Position numbers and translations under genes: made by a program. Below, piece by piece: positions 32,812 to 40,452 of a DNA stretch of 64,000 nt. How positions within the stretch are numbered: position 1 is the first letter of the stretch; every line of letters starts with the position of its first letter. This stretch comes from Ascidiaceihabitans sp039975415 (GTDB lineage: Bacteria > Pseudomonadota > Alphaproteobacteria > Rhodobacterales > Rhodobacteraceae). The notes beneath the pieces are model-generated. The model worked only from the letters and a program-made list of their open reading frames with translations. It was not told where the DNA came from and searched no databases. Location of the stretch: NCBI RefSeq assembly GCF_039975415.1, contig NZ_JBDWHD010000011.1; one strand, given 5' to 3'.

Positions 32812-34032
32812 TCAGTCGTAACTGCGTTGGTCCTCAATAACCAACCCGTCTTTTGGCAAACTACCGGGCGCGCAAATCTCTATGCGGCCTTTCATTTTCA
32901 GGGTCTCGATGACGCTGGATGCATAGGTGTCCACTGTGCCGCCGCTGCTTTCAACATGGACCGTCAGCACGTCCATTTCACCCTCACGAGAGGCCACGAC
33001 GCGCGCTTTACCCACCTCAGCGTGGCGGGCCACAAGGGCCGCGACTTGTTCGGGACGCACAAACATCCCCTTGATCTTGGTGGTTTGATCGGCCCGCCCC
33101 ATCCAGCCTTTGATGCGCATGTTGGTGCGGCCACACGGGCTTTCGCCATCCATCACCGCGCTCATGTCGCCGGTTGCAAACCGGATCAGCGGATAATTGG
33201 GGTTCAAAGACGTGACGACGATTTCGCCCACCTCGCCCGGCGCCACAAGATCACCTGTGCCCGGAGTGACGATTTCCACGATCACGCCCTCGTCGACGAT
33301 CATGCCACCTGTCGCATTGCTTTCATAAGCGATGTTGCCCAGATCGGCGGTTGCATAGCATTGCAAACACGCGATACCGCGGTCCGCATACCAGCTGCGC
33401 AACGATGGAAACAACGCACCGCCACCGACGGCGGCTTTGGAAATGCCCAAGGACACACCCATCTCGTCGGCTTTTTCCAGAATGATCTTCAGATAGTCAG
33501 GCGTGCCCGCATAGGCCGTGGCACCCACATCCCGACCCGCAATGACCTGCAATTCTGTTTGGCCGGTACCCGCAGGCAAAACGGTGGCGGATACGGCCCG
33601 CGCACCGCTTTCAAACATGTGGCCCGCAGGGGTCAGGTGATACCCAAAACAGTTTTGCACTACGTCGCCCTGTCCGATGCCTGCGGCATGCAGAAAGCGT
33701 CCCATGCGCCACCAGTCAGCACCTGTGTGGCCCGGTTCATAGATTGGTCCCGGTGATTGAAACACATGGGAAAACCCGGCAGCAGGCGCCGCAGCAAACC
33801 CCCCAAACGGGGCGGCAGCGGCCTGTGCGGCACCCAATTCCGATTTGCGCAGCACAGGCAATGCCGCCAATGCTGCGGCATCCGTGACGGACGCAGCATC
33901 AACACCTGAAAGGCTTTGGGCATACCCCGCCAACGCCTGTGCACGTGCGATTTGCTGCGGCAAAGCCACCGCCATATCCGCAGCCCGCGCATCAGCGCTG
34001 CGGCTTTCTAAATCATCAAAATACGCAGACAT
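32812..34032 (-). CDS. PaaK-like adenylate-forming (phenylacetate-CoA ligase family) protein without the usual nucleotide loop
   Basis: This 406-residue protein aligns by eye with the PaaK family: CYATADLGNIAYESNATGGM (near 240), NPNYPLIRFATGDMS (near 290) and GRADQTTKIKGMFVRPEQV (near 325), plus the C-terminal regulatory-like domain. The Ser/Thr/Gly nucleotide loop (SSGTTGKP in ordinary PaaK) is not present. In its place near residue 90 is FQSPGPIYEPGHTG. The enzyme may bind ATP differently or act on a special substrate. It is the last liv-type operon gene on the minus strand, 44 bases after the ATPase gene, which suggests that it activates the imported acid. The start is the ATG before SAYFDDLE. 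Confidence 0.8.
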   Translation of the reverse strand: MSAYFDDLESRSADARAADMAVALPQQIARAQALAGYAQSLSGVDAASVTDAAALAALPVLRKSELGAAQAAAAPFGGFAAAPAAGFSHVFQSPGPIYEPGHTGADWWRMGRFLHAAGIGQGDVVQNCFGYHLTPAGHMFESGARAVSATVLPAGTGQTELQVIAGRDVGATAYAGTPDYLKIILEKADEMGVSLGISKAAVGGGALFPSLRSWYADRGIACLQCYATADLGNIAYESNATGGMIVDEGVIVEIVTPGTGDLVAPGEVGEIVVTSLNPNYPLIRFATGDMSAVMDGESPCGRTNMRIKGWMGRADQTTKIKGMFVRPEQVAALVARHAEVGKARVVASREGEMDVLTVHVESSGGTVDTYASSVIETLKMKGRIEICAPGSLPKDGLVIEDQRSYD

Positions 34033-34075
34033 TGGCGTCACTTTCTTTGAAACGGTCAGGTCAGGGAAAAGCGGA

Positions 34076-34900
34076 TTAGCTCAGCCAACGCTTGCGACGG
34101 CGGTAAGACCGGACATCGCGGAAAGACTTTCGACCTTCGTCCGACATACCCAGATAGAATTCTTTCACGTCGGGATTTTCGCGCAGTTCGGCGGCAGGAC
34201 CGTCCATAACAACGCGACCCGATTCCAGAATGTAACCGTAATGCGCAAACCGCAGCGCCACATTGGTGTTTTGTTCAGCCAGCAAGAATGTCTTGCCTTC
34301 GCCTTCATTGATCGACTTCACGATCTCAAAAATCTGTTCCACCAGTTGCGGCGCCAACCCCATCGACGGCTCATCCAGCAGGATCGTTTCCGGACGCGAC
34401 ATCAGGGCACGGCCAATGGCACACATCTGCTGCTCACCCCCCGATGTGTAACCCGCCTGGCTTTTACGACGCTCACGCAGACGCGGGAAATAGTCGTAGA
34501 CCATCTCAAGATCTCGCGCGATGGCTGCGTTGCCATCCTTGCGGGTGTAGGCACCTGTCAGAAGGTTTTCTTCCACCGTCAGGTGTTCGAAACAATGGCG
34601 GCCTTCCATAACTTGCACGACGCCGCTTTTTACGGTCTCAGCGGGATCTTGATGCTGGATGATGCCACCACGGTACTTGATGGAACCCTTGGTGACTTCG
34701 CCACGTTCGGATGCCAAAAGACCAGAGATCGCTTTCAGAGTGGTCGTCTTGCCCGCGCCGTTGCCGCCCAACAAAGCGGTGATACCGCCTTTGGGCACCT
34801 TCAGGCTCACGCCTTTCAACACAAGGATCACGTGATTGTAGATCACTTCAATGTTGTTGACCTCCAACAAGGCCTCGTCTGTATGTGCGCCGTCCAGCAT
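34076..34900 (-). CDS. livF: Branched-chain amino acid-type ABC transporter ATPase (LivF)
   Basis: This 274-residue ATPase has Walker A GGNGAGKTTTLKAISG (near residue 36), signature TSGGEQQMCAIGRAL (near 148) and Walker B ETILLDEPSMGLAP, with the switch His in the usual place (AEQN region). Its C-terminal tail (SDEGRKSFRDVRSYRRRKRW) is basic and longer than in E. coli LivF. The upstream frame offers a TTG and an ATG; I chose the Met of MLDGAHTDEALLEV as the usual family start. With LivG it powers the permeases LivH and LivM. Confidence 0.9.
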   Translation of the reverse strand: MLDGAHTDEALLEVNNIEVIYNHVILVLKGVSLKVPKGGITALLGGNGAGKTTTLKAISGLLASERGEVTKGSIKYRGGIIQHQDPAETVKSGVVQVMEGRHCFEHLTVEENLLTGAYTRKDGNAAIARDLEMVYDYFPRLRERRKSQAGYTSGGEQQMCAIGRALMSRPETILLDEPSMGLAPQLVEQIFEIVKSINEGEGKTFLLAEQNTNVALRFAHYGYILESGRVVMDGPAAELRENPDVKEFYLGMSDEGRKSFRDVRSYRRRKRWLS

Positions 34901-34969
34901 GTTCATCTCATCCCAAATACTCAAAGAGCCCCGGCGGCAACGACAGGTCGCCGCCGGGTGTAGTACAGC

Positions 34970-36247
34970 TTAGTTGCAGCTTGCTTCGATGTTGTTCTCG
35001 GCTGCGTAGGCGGCTGAGTCTTCGTCGATCAGTGGCTGAATAACATCCATGTCGGATGGTGCGAAGTTGTTGATCAAAGACCACGTTTTCGCAGATGCAT
35101 CCCATTGCGTCATACCCACAAGGCCCGGGCCGCCGTGGTTTTCACAAGACACGTTGAACTCAGGACCAAAGCCCGGCAAACCAAGGGCCGCCATCTTTTC
35201 TTCGGTGATGACCAAAGCTTCCATACCGTCGCGCATCATCGCAGGTGTGATGTCTGCCACGCCATGGATTTCTTGGGCCGTTTTGGCAGCTTCTGCAGCC
35301 AGCATCGCGGCATACAGACCACGGTTGTACAAGACAGTACCGATCTGGTCACCGTTGCCTGCGGCATTGCCCGCATCCACAACGTGCTTCTGGATGTCCG
35401 CAAAGACAGGGAAGTCATTGCCAACGCCGTGGAAAGTCAGTGCTTTGTAACCGTTGGCTTTTTCGCCGGCGGGCAGCACGTCGTTCTCAGAACCTGACCA
35501 CCAGATGCCGATGAAGTTTTCCATGTCGTAACGGATGTTTGCAGCTTCTTGAACCGCAACCTGGTTCATGACGCCCCAACCATACATGATGACATTGTCT
35601 GGCTTTTCACGACGGATCTGCAGCCACTGGGATTTCTGTTCCTGACCGGGGTGGTCAACAGGCAGCAAGACCAATTCAAATCCGTGCTTTTTGGACAGTT
35701 CTTCCAAGGTGCGGATCGGTTCCTTGCCATAGGCAGAGTTGTGATAGACCAACGCGATTTTCTTGCCCGCGATGTCACCTTGTTCCATCAAATAGTTGAT
35801 GGCACCGGATGCACCGTTCCAGTAGTTCGCAGGGTAGTTAAAGACGTTCGAGAACACTTTGCCGTTTGCGGCAGAGGTACGACCATAACCCATGGAGTGG
35901 ATCGGAATACCGTCCGCTGTGGCTTTTGGGATCAACTGGTACGTGATGCCTGTGGACAGCGGTTGATACACCAACGCGCCTTCGCCTTTGGTGCTCTCAT
36001 AGCATTCAACGCCTTTTTCGGTGTTGTAGCCGGTTTCACATTCCAGAACGTTGGTCATAACGCCACCGATGCCGCCATCGCGTGCATTCAGCATGTTGAA
36101 ATAGTCAGCGTAGCCATCTGCAAACGGGATACCGCCCGCAGCATATGGGCCAGTCCGGTAGCTTAGCGATGGAAAGACAAGGTCCGCCATCACAGGGCTT
36201 GCGGCCATCACTGCCGCAACTGCGGCTGTTCCTAGTTTCATTTTCAT
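34970..36247 (-). CDS. Periplasmic substrate-binding protein of the liv-type ABC transporter
   Basis: This 425-residue protein has a signal peptide (residues 1-21, cleavage after VMA). The body is of the type I periplasmic-binding fold of the LivJ family, with segments SYRTGPYAAGGIPFADGYAD, GGIGGVMTNVLECETGYN and YHNSAYGKEPIRTLEELSKKHGFE. It is longer than LivJ (about 345 residues mature), as are homologues next to acyl-CoA ligases. That may point to an aromatic or fatty-acid-like ligand in place of leucine. It is encoded between livF and livM in the operon. Confidence 0.92.
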   Translation of the reverse strand: MKMKLGTAAVAAVMAASPVMADLVFPSLSYRTGPYAAGGIPFADGYADYFNMLNARDGGIGGVMTNVLECETGYNTEKGVECYESTKGEGALVYQPLSTGITYQLIPKATADGIPIHSMGYGRTSAANGKVFSNVFNYPANYWNGASGAINYLMEQGDIAGKKIALVYHNSAYGKEPIRTLEELSKKHGFELVLLPVDHPGQEQKSQWLQIRREKPDNVIMYGWGVMNQVAVQEAANIRYDMENFIGIWWSGSENDVLPAGEKANGYKALTFHGVGNDFPVFADIQKHVVDAGNAAGNGDQIGTVLYNRGLYAAMLAAEAAKTAQEIHGVADITPAMMRDGMEALVITEEKMAALGLPGFGPEFNVSCENHGGPGLVGMTQWDASAKTWSLINNFAPSDMDVIQPLIDEDSAAYAAENNIEASCN

Positions 36248-36320
36248 CGGTATTCCTCCCTTGGTGTTCCGATTTGTCGTAAGGTGGGGTTCACCCCACC
36301 CATTCTTGGTGGACGCGCCC

Positions 36321-37580
36321 TTAGTGCGGGAACGGCCACAATCTCAGTTTCTCTTTGGCCACGCGCCACAACTGGGCGATGCCATGCGGCTCAGCGATCA
36401 AAAAGATGATGATCAATGCGCCAACAATGACAAGCTGCAAATGCGCGACGATGTCCGTGGGCCAGCCCATGCCGCCAATGGTGATCGTGTATGCGATGAA
36501 GGCCGCGATCATGGCAAAGATCCAACCCACCATGCCGTTGTCGGGCACACCGCGTTTAAAAATGGCGGCCCGCAACATCATAATGAAGCTGACCAACAAA
36601 GCGGCCAGGAACACATAGCCAAAGGCGTATTGCAGGGTAGAGATATCTCCATCCGAATCCGCCAACATGATTTTCAACAACACCGGCAGCACCACCAAAA
36701 AGGCGGCACCGGCAAAGGCGCCAAAGATTGATCCAAGGCCACCGATGATGATCATGAACAACACGATAAAGGATTTCTGGATGCCGAAGGCCTCACCAAC
36801 TTCAACAGCTCCCAAATACACCGAGAAAAACAGCGCACCGGATATGCCGATGAAGAAAGAACTGACAGCAAAGGCGCTCAACTTCGACGCTAAGGGATTC
36901 ACACCAATGATCTCGGCGGCAATGTCCATATCACGGATGGCCATCCATTTGCGCCCAAATGACCCGCGTGTCAGGTTGCGGGCAATGACAGCGCTCAGCA
37001 CCACAAAGAACAGACAGAACATATACTCTGCCCAAGCGGATGAATTGGGACCTGTGATGATGACACCAAAGACCTCGCGCTCGGGGGCGTTGATCTGACC
37101 TGAGGCGGAATAGTTGTAGAACCAGGACACACGATTGAACAACCAAACCAAAAAGAACTGCGCAGCCAGGGTCGCAACAGCCAGATAAAAGCCTTTGATG
37201 CGCAACGACGGCAAACCGAACAACACGCCGACGCCCGCGGTAATCAGCCCGGCAATCAAGACATGGATCAACATGCTGACATCGGGAAAGGCGGTCATCA
37301 GCTTGTAACAGGCATAGGCACCCACAGCCATGAAACCACCGGTGCCCAAAGACACCTGCCCGCAATAGCCTGTCAGGATGTTCAGCCCGATGGCAGCGAT
37401 CGCATAGATCAGGAAGGGCAGAAAAATGGCGCTGACCCAATAGTCGTTTGCCAGCAACGGAATGACAACGGCTGCAACAAACAGCACAAAATAATACCGG
37501 TACCGGTCGAACTTGATCGGAAACGTCTGGCTGTCTTCAGGATATGTGGTGCTGAAATCACCTGCTTCACGGTAAAACAT
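36321..37580 (-). CDS. livM: Branched-chain amino acid-type ABC transporter permease (LivM)
   Basis: This 419-residue permease has about nine to ten helices. LivM landmarks are present: IGLNILTGYCGQVSLGTGGFMAVGAYA near residue 65, GLPSLRIKGFYLAVATLAAQF near 120, and the ATPase-contact loop RKWMAIRDMDIAAEIIGVNPLASKLSAF near 205-230. A long hydrophilic N-terminus precedes the first helix. The next upstream liv gene on this strand (livH) is more than 500 bases away because a plus-strand gene and a family B palindrome lie between. Confidence 0.93.
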   Translation of the reverse strand: MFYREAGDFSTTYPEDSQTFPIKFDRYRYYFVLFVAAVVIPLLANDYWVSAIFLPFLIYAIAAIGLNILTGYCGQVSLGTGGFMAVGAYACYKLMTAFPDVSMLIHVLIAGLITAGVGVLFGLPSLRIKGFYLAVATLAAQFFLVWLFNRVSWFYNYSASGQINAPEREVFGVIITGPNSSAWAEYMFCLFFVVLSAVIARNLTRGSFGRKWMAIRDMDIAAEIIGVNPLASKLSAFAVSSFFIGISGALFFSVYLGAVEVGEAFGIQKSFIVLFMIIIGGLGSIFGAFAGAAFLVVLPVLLKIMLADSDGDISTLQYAFGYVFLAALLVSFIMMLRAAIFKRGVPDNGMVGWIFAMIAAFIAYTITIGGMGWPTDIVAHLQLVIVGALIIIFLIAEPHGIAQLWRVAKEKLRLWPFPH

Positions 37581-37613
37581 TAACCCATTCCTCCGCAGAT
37601 CACATCGGATCCA

Positions 37614-37661
37614 TCTTCATCTGGCAAATTAAACCTCGGGGTTTGGGGCAGGGCCCCAAGT
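37614..37661. repeat. Dispersed intergenic palindrome, family B, copy 3 (divergent)
   Basis: CTTCATCTGGCAAATTAAAC, CTCGGGGTTTGGGGC and GGGCCCCAAGTCC resemble the two other family B copies (40401-40441, 52760-52800) in the CTTCATCT-GC-AAAT-AAACCTC block, but the stem differs. It lies upstream of livM. Confidence 0.6.
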
Positions 37662-37763
37662 CCGCAGCGCACCGCATTAACCAACAGTTCAGGTTTCCGC
37701 GTTTTGCCACATTCTGCCCCATTTCCTTTGGCACCTTGGCCACGGGAAAAGTGAGTGGATGCC

Positions 37764-38084
37764 ATGACGGCAATTTTAAAAGAACTGCGGCTGCTGGAAG
37801 CCGAACACGCGCGTGGCCGGATCACCGACGCGGACCTCGCGCGGCGCAAATCTGCGTTGATGCAAGAAATCCCCGACGCATTCGAGGTGGCCAACACAGA
37901 TGTTGAACCCAAACCTGCATCGGAAAACAATTCGTGGGACATGCTTGTGCTCTTGCTCATCGCCGCGGCCCTCTGCGGATCAGCCGTTTTGCTCATCGTG
38001 GGAGATATCTTCATGGCAATGACCTTCGGCATCACCGTGCTGGCCGCGCTGACCATCAAGCTGTTCCTATCCATCGAGGATTGA
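37764..38084 (+). CDS. SHOCT-domain small membrane protein on the opposite strand of the liv operon
   Basis: This 106-residue protein starts MTAILKELRLLEAEHARGRI with TDADLARRKSALMQEIP, a short C-terminal-type SHOCT helix motif that here lies at the N-terminus. It is followed by two membrane helices (about 56-75 and 80-100) and an acidic end. SHOCT motifs are often found in oligomerising or envelope-associated proteins; no precise function is known. Its stop is directly next to the livH stop (convergent), and it interrupts the livH-livM spacing. A GTG three codons upstream is an alternative start. Confidence 0.72.
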   Translation: MTAILKELRLLEAEHARGRITDADLARRKSALMQEIPDAFEVANTDVEPKPASENNSWDMLVLLLIAAALCGSAVLLIVGDIFMAMTFGITVLAALTIKLFLSIED

Positions 38085-39071
38085 TCACACACGTTCAATG
38101 ATCTTCTCCCCGAACAGGCCCTGCGGACGGAACACCAAGAAAATCAGCGCTAGAACATAAGCGAACCAGTTCTCGGTCGCACCACCCAACATCGGGCCCA
38201 GCGCAAATTCAAACAGCTTCTCGCCCACACCAATGATCAAGCCACCCACGATGGCGCCTGGAATGGACGTAAACCCACCCAACATCAAAACTGGCAAAGC
38301 CTTCAATGCGATCAGGGACAGCGAAAACTGCACGCCGGATTTTGCGCCCCACATGATGCCCGCGACCAAGGCGACAAAACCGGCAACAGACCAAACCAAA
38401 ATCCAAATGTAGTTCAGCGAAACCCCAACAGACAGCGCCGCCTGATGATCATCCGCCACAGCGCGCATCGCGCGCCCCTGCTTTGTATACTGCGAAAACA
38501 GCACCAGAACCGTGACCAAAAGAATGGCGATAACCGTCGCAACAATATCCAGATTGTCGATGAAAAATCCGTAGTCAAAGATGACAAAAGTGGTCTCATC
38601 AATCCACTCATTGATGCCTTGGGGCAGACCCACATCCATCTTCTTGATCTCGGACCCCCACATCAAATCGCCCACACCTTCAAGGAAATAGGCAAGGCCG
38701 ATGGTGGCCATGAACAGAATAATCGGCTCTTGCCCAACCAGATGGCGGAAAATCAACCGCTGCACCAATATGGCAAACCCGACCATCACAGCCATGGTTA
38801 ACAGAATGGCCAGCAACGCAGGCACCTCCCAGCCAAAGTGGTGAATCTTGGTCCCGAATGTCGCGTTGATCAGATGCGCAAAGGGCACCTGCCCCTCCAT
38901 AATCCCGACCAAGGTCAGGGCGGCAAACAGCGCCATAACACCTTGGGCATAGTTGAAAATGCCCGATGCTTTGAAGATCAAAACAAACCCCAAAGCGACA
39001 AGCGCATACAGCACCCCGGCCATCAGACCGTTCAGGAACACCTCCATCGCAAAGATTAACTGCTCAGGCAT
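38085..39071 (-). CDS. livH: Branched-chain amino acid-type ABC transporter permease (LivH)
   Basis: This 328-residue permease has about eight helices. The LivH landmarks are FLNGLMAGVLYALVALGFVLIFKASGIFNYAQGVM near the N-terminus (two adjoining segments of the first helices), AMRAVADDHQAALSVGVSLN (ATPase-contact loop near 200) and LPVLMLGGFTSIPGAIVGGL near 262. The protein pairs with LivM to form the membrane channel. It follows the 163-residue periplasmic protein gene by 15 bases on the minus strand. Confidence 0.94.
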   Translation of the reverse strand: MPEQLIFAMEVFLNGLMAGVLYALVALGFVLIFKASGIFNYAQGVMALFAALTLVGIMEGQVPFAHLINATFGTKIHHFGWEVPALLAILLTMAVMVGFAILVQRLIFRHLVGQEPIILFMATIGLAYFLEGVGDLMWGSEIKKMDVGLPQGINEWIDETTFVIFDYGFFIDNLDIVATVIAILLVTVLVLFSQYTKQGRAMRAVADDHQAALSVGVSLNYIWILVWSVAGFVALVAGIMWGAKSGVQFSLSLIALKALPVLMLGGFTSIPGAIVGGLIIGVGEKLFEFALGPMLGGATENWFAYVLALIFLVFRPQGLFGEKIIERV

Positions 39072-39086
39072 AGGCCCACTCTCCCA

Positions 39087-39578
39087 TTAACTCTCAAGTT
39101 CCGTCTCGATGACGTAATATTGCGTGATCTCGTTGGACCGATAGATTCTGACGGCAATCCTAGGCTCAATCCATTCATTGCTTGCAAACCAATCGTCGTT
39201 GTCGATCATCATCGGCACATACCGCCCACTTTTGAGACTGGCTTCTACCCAGCCCTCCGCTTTGTCCGGACTATTTTCGCGACCAATCACGGCGCAAAAT
39301 CGTGTTCCTGCAATGTCGCCTGTCGACATGCTGATAAACGGCTCATCGAACCCGCGAAATGCGGCAACGGTCCCATCTTGCAATCCCAAAACAAGACCAT
39401 CCACATCCGCCGACGCCTGTTTCTCAAACGGCATCAAACATCGAGCCTCAAATTCAACCCACGCACCAGCCTGCGCTGTTGCGCCGAACATCGTTGCCGC
39501 GCACGCAGCGGGAATACAAATTCCATACGCATGGAATACGCGGATCATACCCCTTATTCCGGCCAAAACCCTAGTCAT
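39087..39578 (-). CDS. Unrecognised predicted periplasmic protein within the liv operon
   Basis: I do not recognise this protein of 153-163 residues. From the second Met (39548) it begins MIRVFHAYGICIPAACAATM, a Sec signal peptide with likely cleavage near AQA|GAW. The mature part (about 125 residues) has two Cys (EARCLMPFEK and GTRFCAVIGRE), perhaps a disulfide, and mixed alpha/beta character. The ORF's first ATG overlaps the livG stop by eight bases, so translation may be coupled; either start is possible. Being in the operon and exported suggests a role at the uptake system, but that is inference. Confidence 0.68.
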   Translation of the reverse strand: MTRVLAGIRGMIRVFHAYGICIPAACAATMFGATAQAGAWVEFEARCLMPFEKQASADVDGLVLGLQDGTVAAFRGFDEPFISMSTGDIAGTRFCAVIGRENSPDKAEGWVEASLKSGRYVPMMIDNDDWFASNEWIEPRIAVRIYRSNEITQYYVIETELES

Positions 39579-40389
39579 GCGACACGCCTAGATAGGCATC
39601 AATCACGTCTTGGTTGTTGCGCACCTCGTCCGGCGTGCCGTCGCCAATCTTCTTGCCATAATCCATGACCACAACGCGGTCGCTGAGGTCCATAACCACG
39701 CCCATATCGTGCTCGATCAGGGCAATCGTGGTGCCAAATTCGTCATTCATCGACAGGATAAAGCGGCTCATGTCCTCTTTTTCCTCGACGTTCATCCCCG
39801 CCATCGGCTCATCCAAAAGCAAAAGGTTCGGTTCCGCCGCCAAGGCACGGGCCAATTCTACACGCTTCTTCAGACCATACGGCAAACGCGCGACAGGGGT
39901 TTTGCGAATGGCCTGAATTTCTAGGAAATCGATAATCTTTTCAGCAACTTCCCGGTTCTCGGTCTCTTCCGCCTCAGCACGCCCTTTCCAAAGCGCCTGT
40001 GAAAACATACCCGTCTTCATATGGGTCAAACGCCCGGTCATAACGTTGTCCAGAACGCTCATGCCCTCAAACAAAGCGATGTTCTGAAAGGTCCGCGCGA
40101 TACCTTGCCGCGCAACCTCGAACGGTTTCATCGAGGGACGCGGTGCGCCCTTATACAAAACTTGCCCCTCTTGCGGGACATAGAAACCAGAAATCACGTT
40201 CAACATGGATGATTTGCCAGCACCGTTGGGGCCAATAATTGCGCGAACCTCGCCCTCACGAATATCAAAAGAGATATCCTTGATCGCTTCGACACCGCCG
40301 AACCGCAGGGTAATATTTTGCATTTCCATGACAACAGGCCCAATCTGGCGCCCATCCGCGGTCACATATCCGTCCGCCTGATCAAGCAT
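39571..40389 (-). CDS. livG: Branched-chain amino acid-type ABC transporter ATPase (LivG)
   Basis: This 272-residue ATPase has Walker A GPNGAGKSSMLNVISG (near residue 53), the Q-loop region ARTFQNIALF, a signature-like LPYGLKKRVELARAL (near 168; the usual LSYGQQRRLEIARAL of LivG has drifted to LPYGLKKR) and Walker B NLLLLDEPMAGMN, followed by the switch IEHDMGVVM. The N-terminal about 20 residues precede the normal LivG core. It is preceded by the acyl-CoA synthetase gene and a family B palindrome. Confidence 0.92.
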   Translation of the reverse strand: MLDQADGYVTADGRQIGPVVMEMQNITLRFGGVEAIKDISFDIREGEVRAIIGPNGAGKSSMLNVISGFYVPQEGQVLYKGAPRPSMKPFEVARQGIARTFQNIALFEGMSVLDNVMTGRLTHMKTGMFSQALWKGRAEAEETENREVAEKIIDFLEIQAIRKTPVARLPYGLKKRVELARALAAEPNLLLLDEPMAGMNVEEKEDMSRFILSMNDEFGTTIALIEHDMGVVMDLSDRVVVMDYGKKIGDGTPDEVRNNQDVIDAYLGVSHD

Positions 40390-40400
40390 GAAACCGATCC

Positions 40401-40441
40401 CTCTTCATCTCGCTAAATAAACCTCCGCCGGAGGCTCCAAC
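40401..40441. repeat. Dispersed intergenic palindrome, family B, copy 1
   Basis: CTCTTCATCTCGCTAAATAA followed by ACCTCCGCCGGAGGCTCCAAC; CCTCCGCCGGAGG is the palindromic core. It lies between the acyl-CoA synthetase stop and livG, and matches 52760-52800 at nearly every position. Confidence 0.8.
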
Positions 40442-40452
40442 GTCAAAATCCA

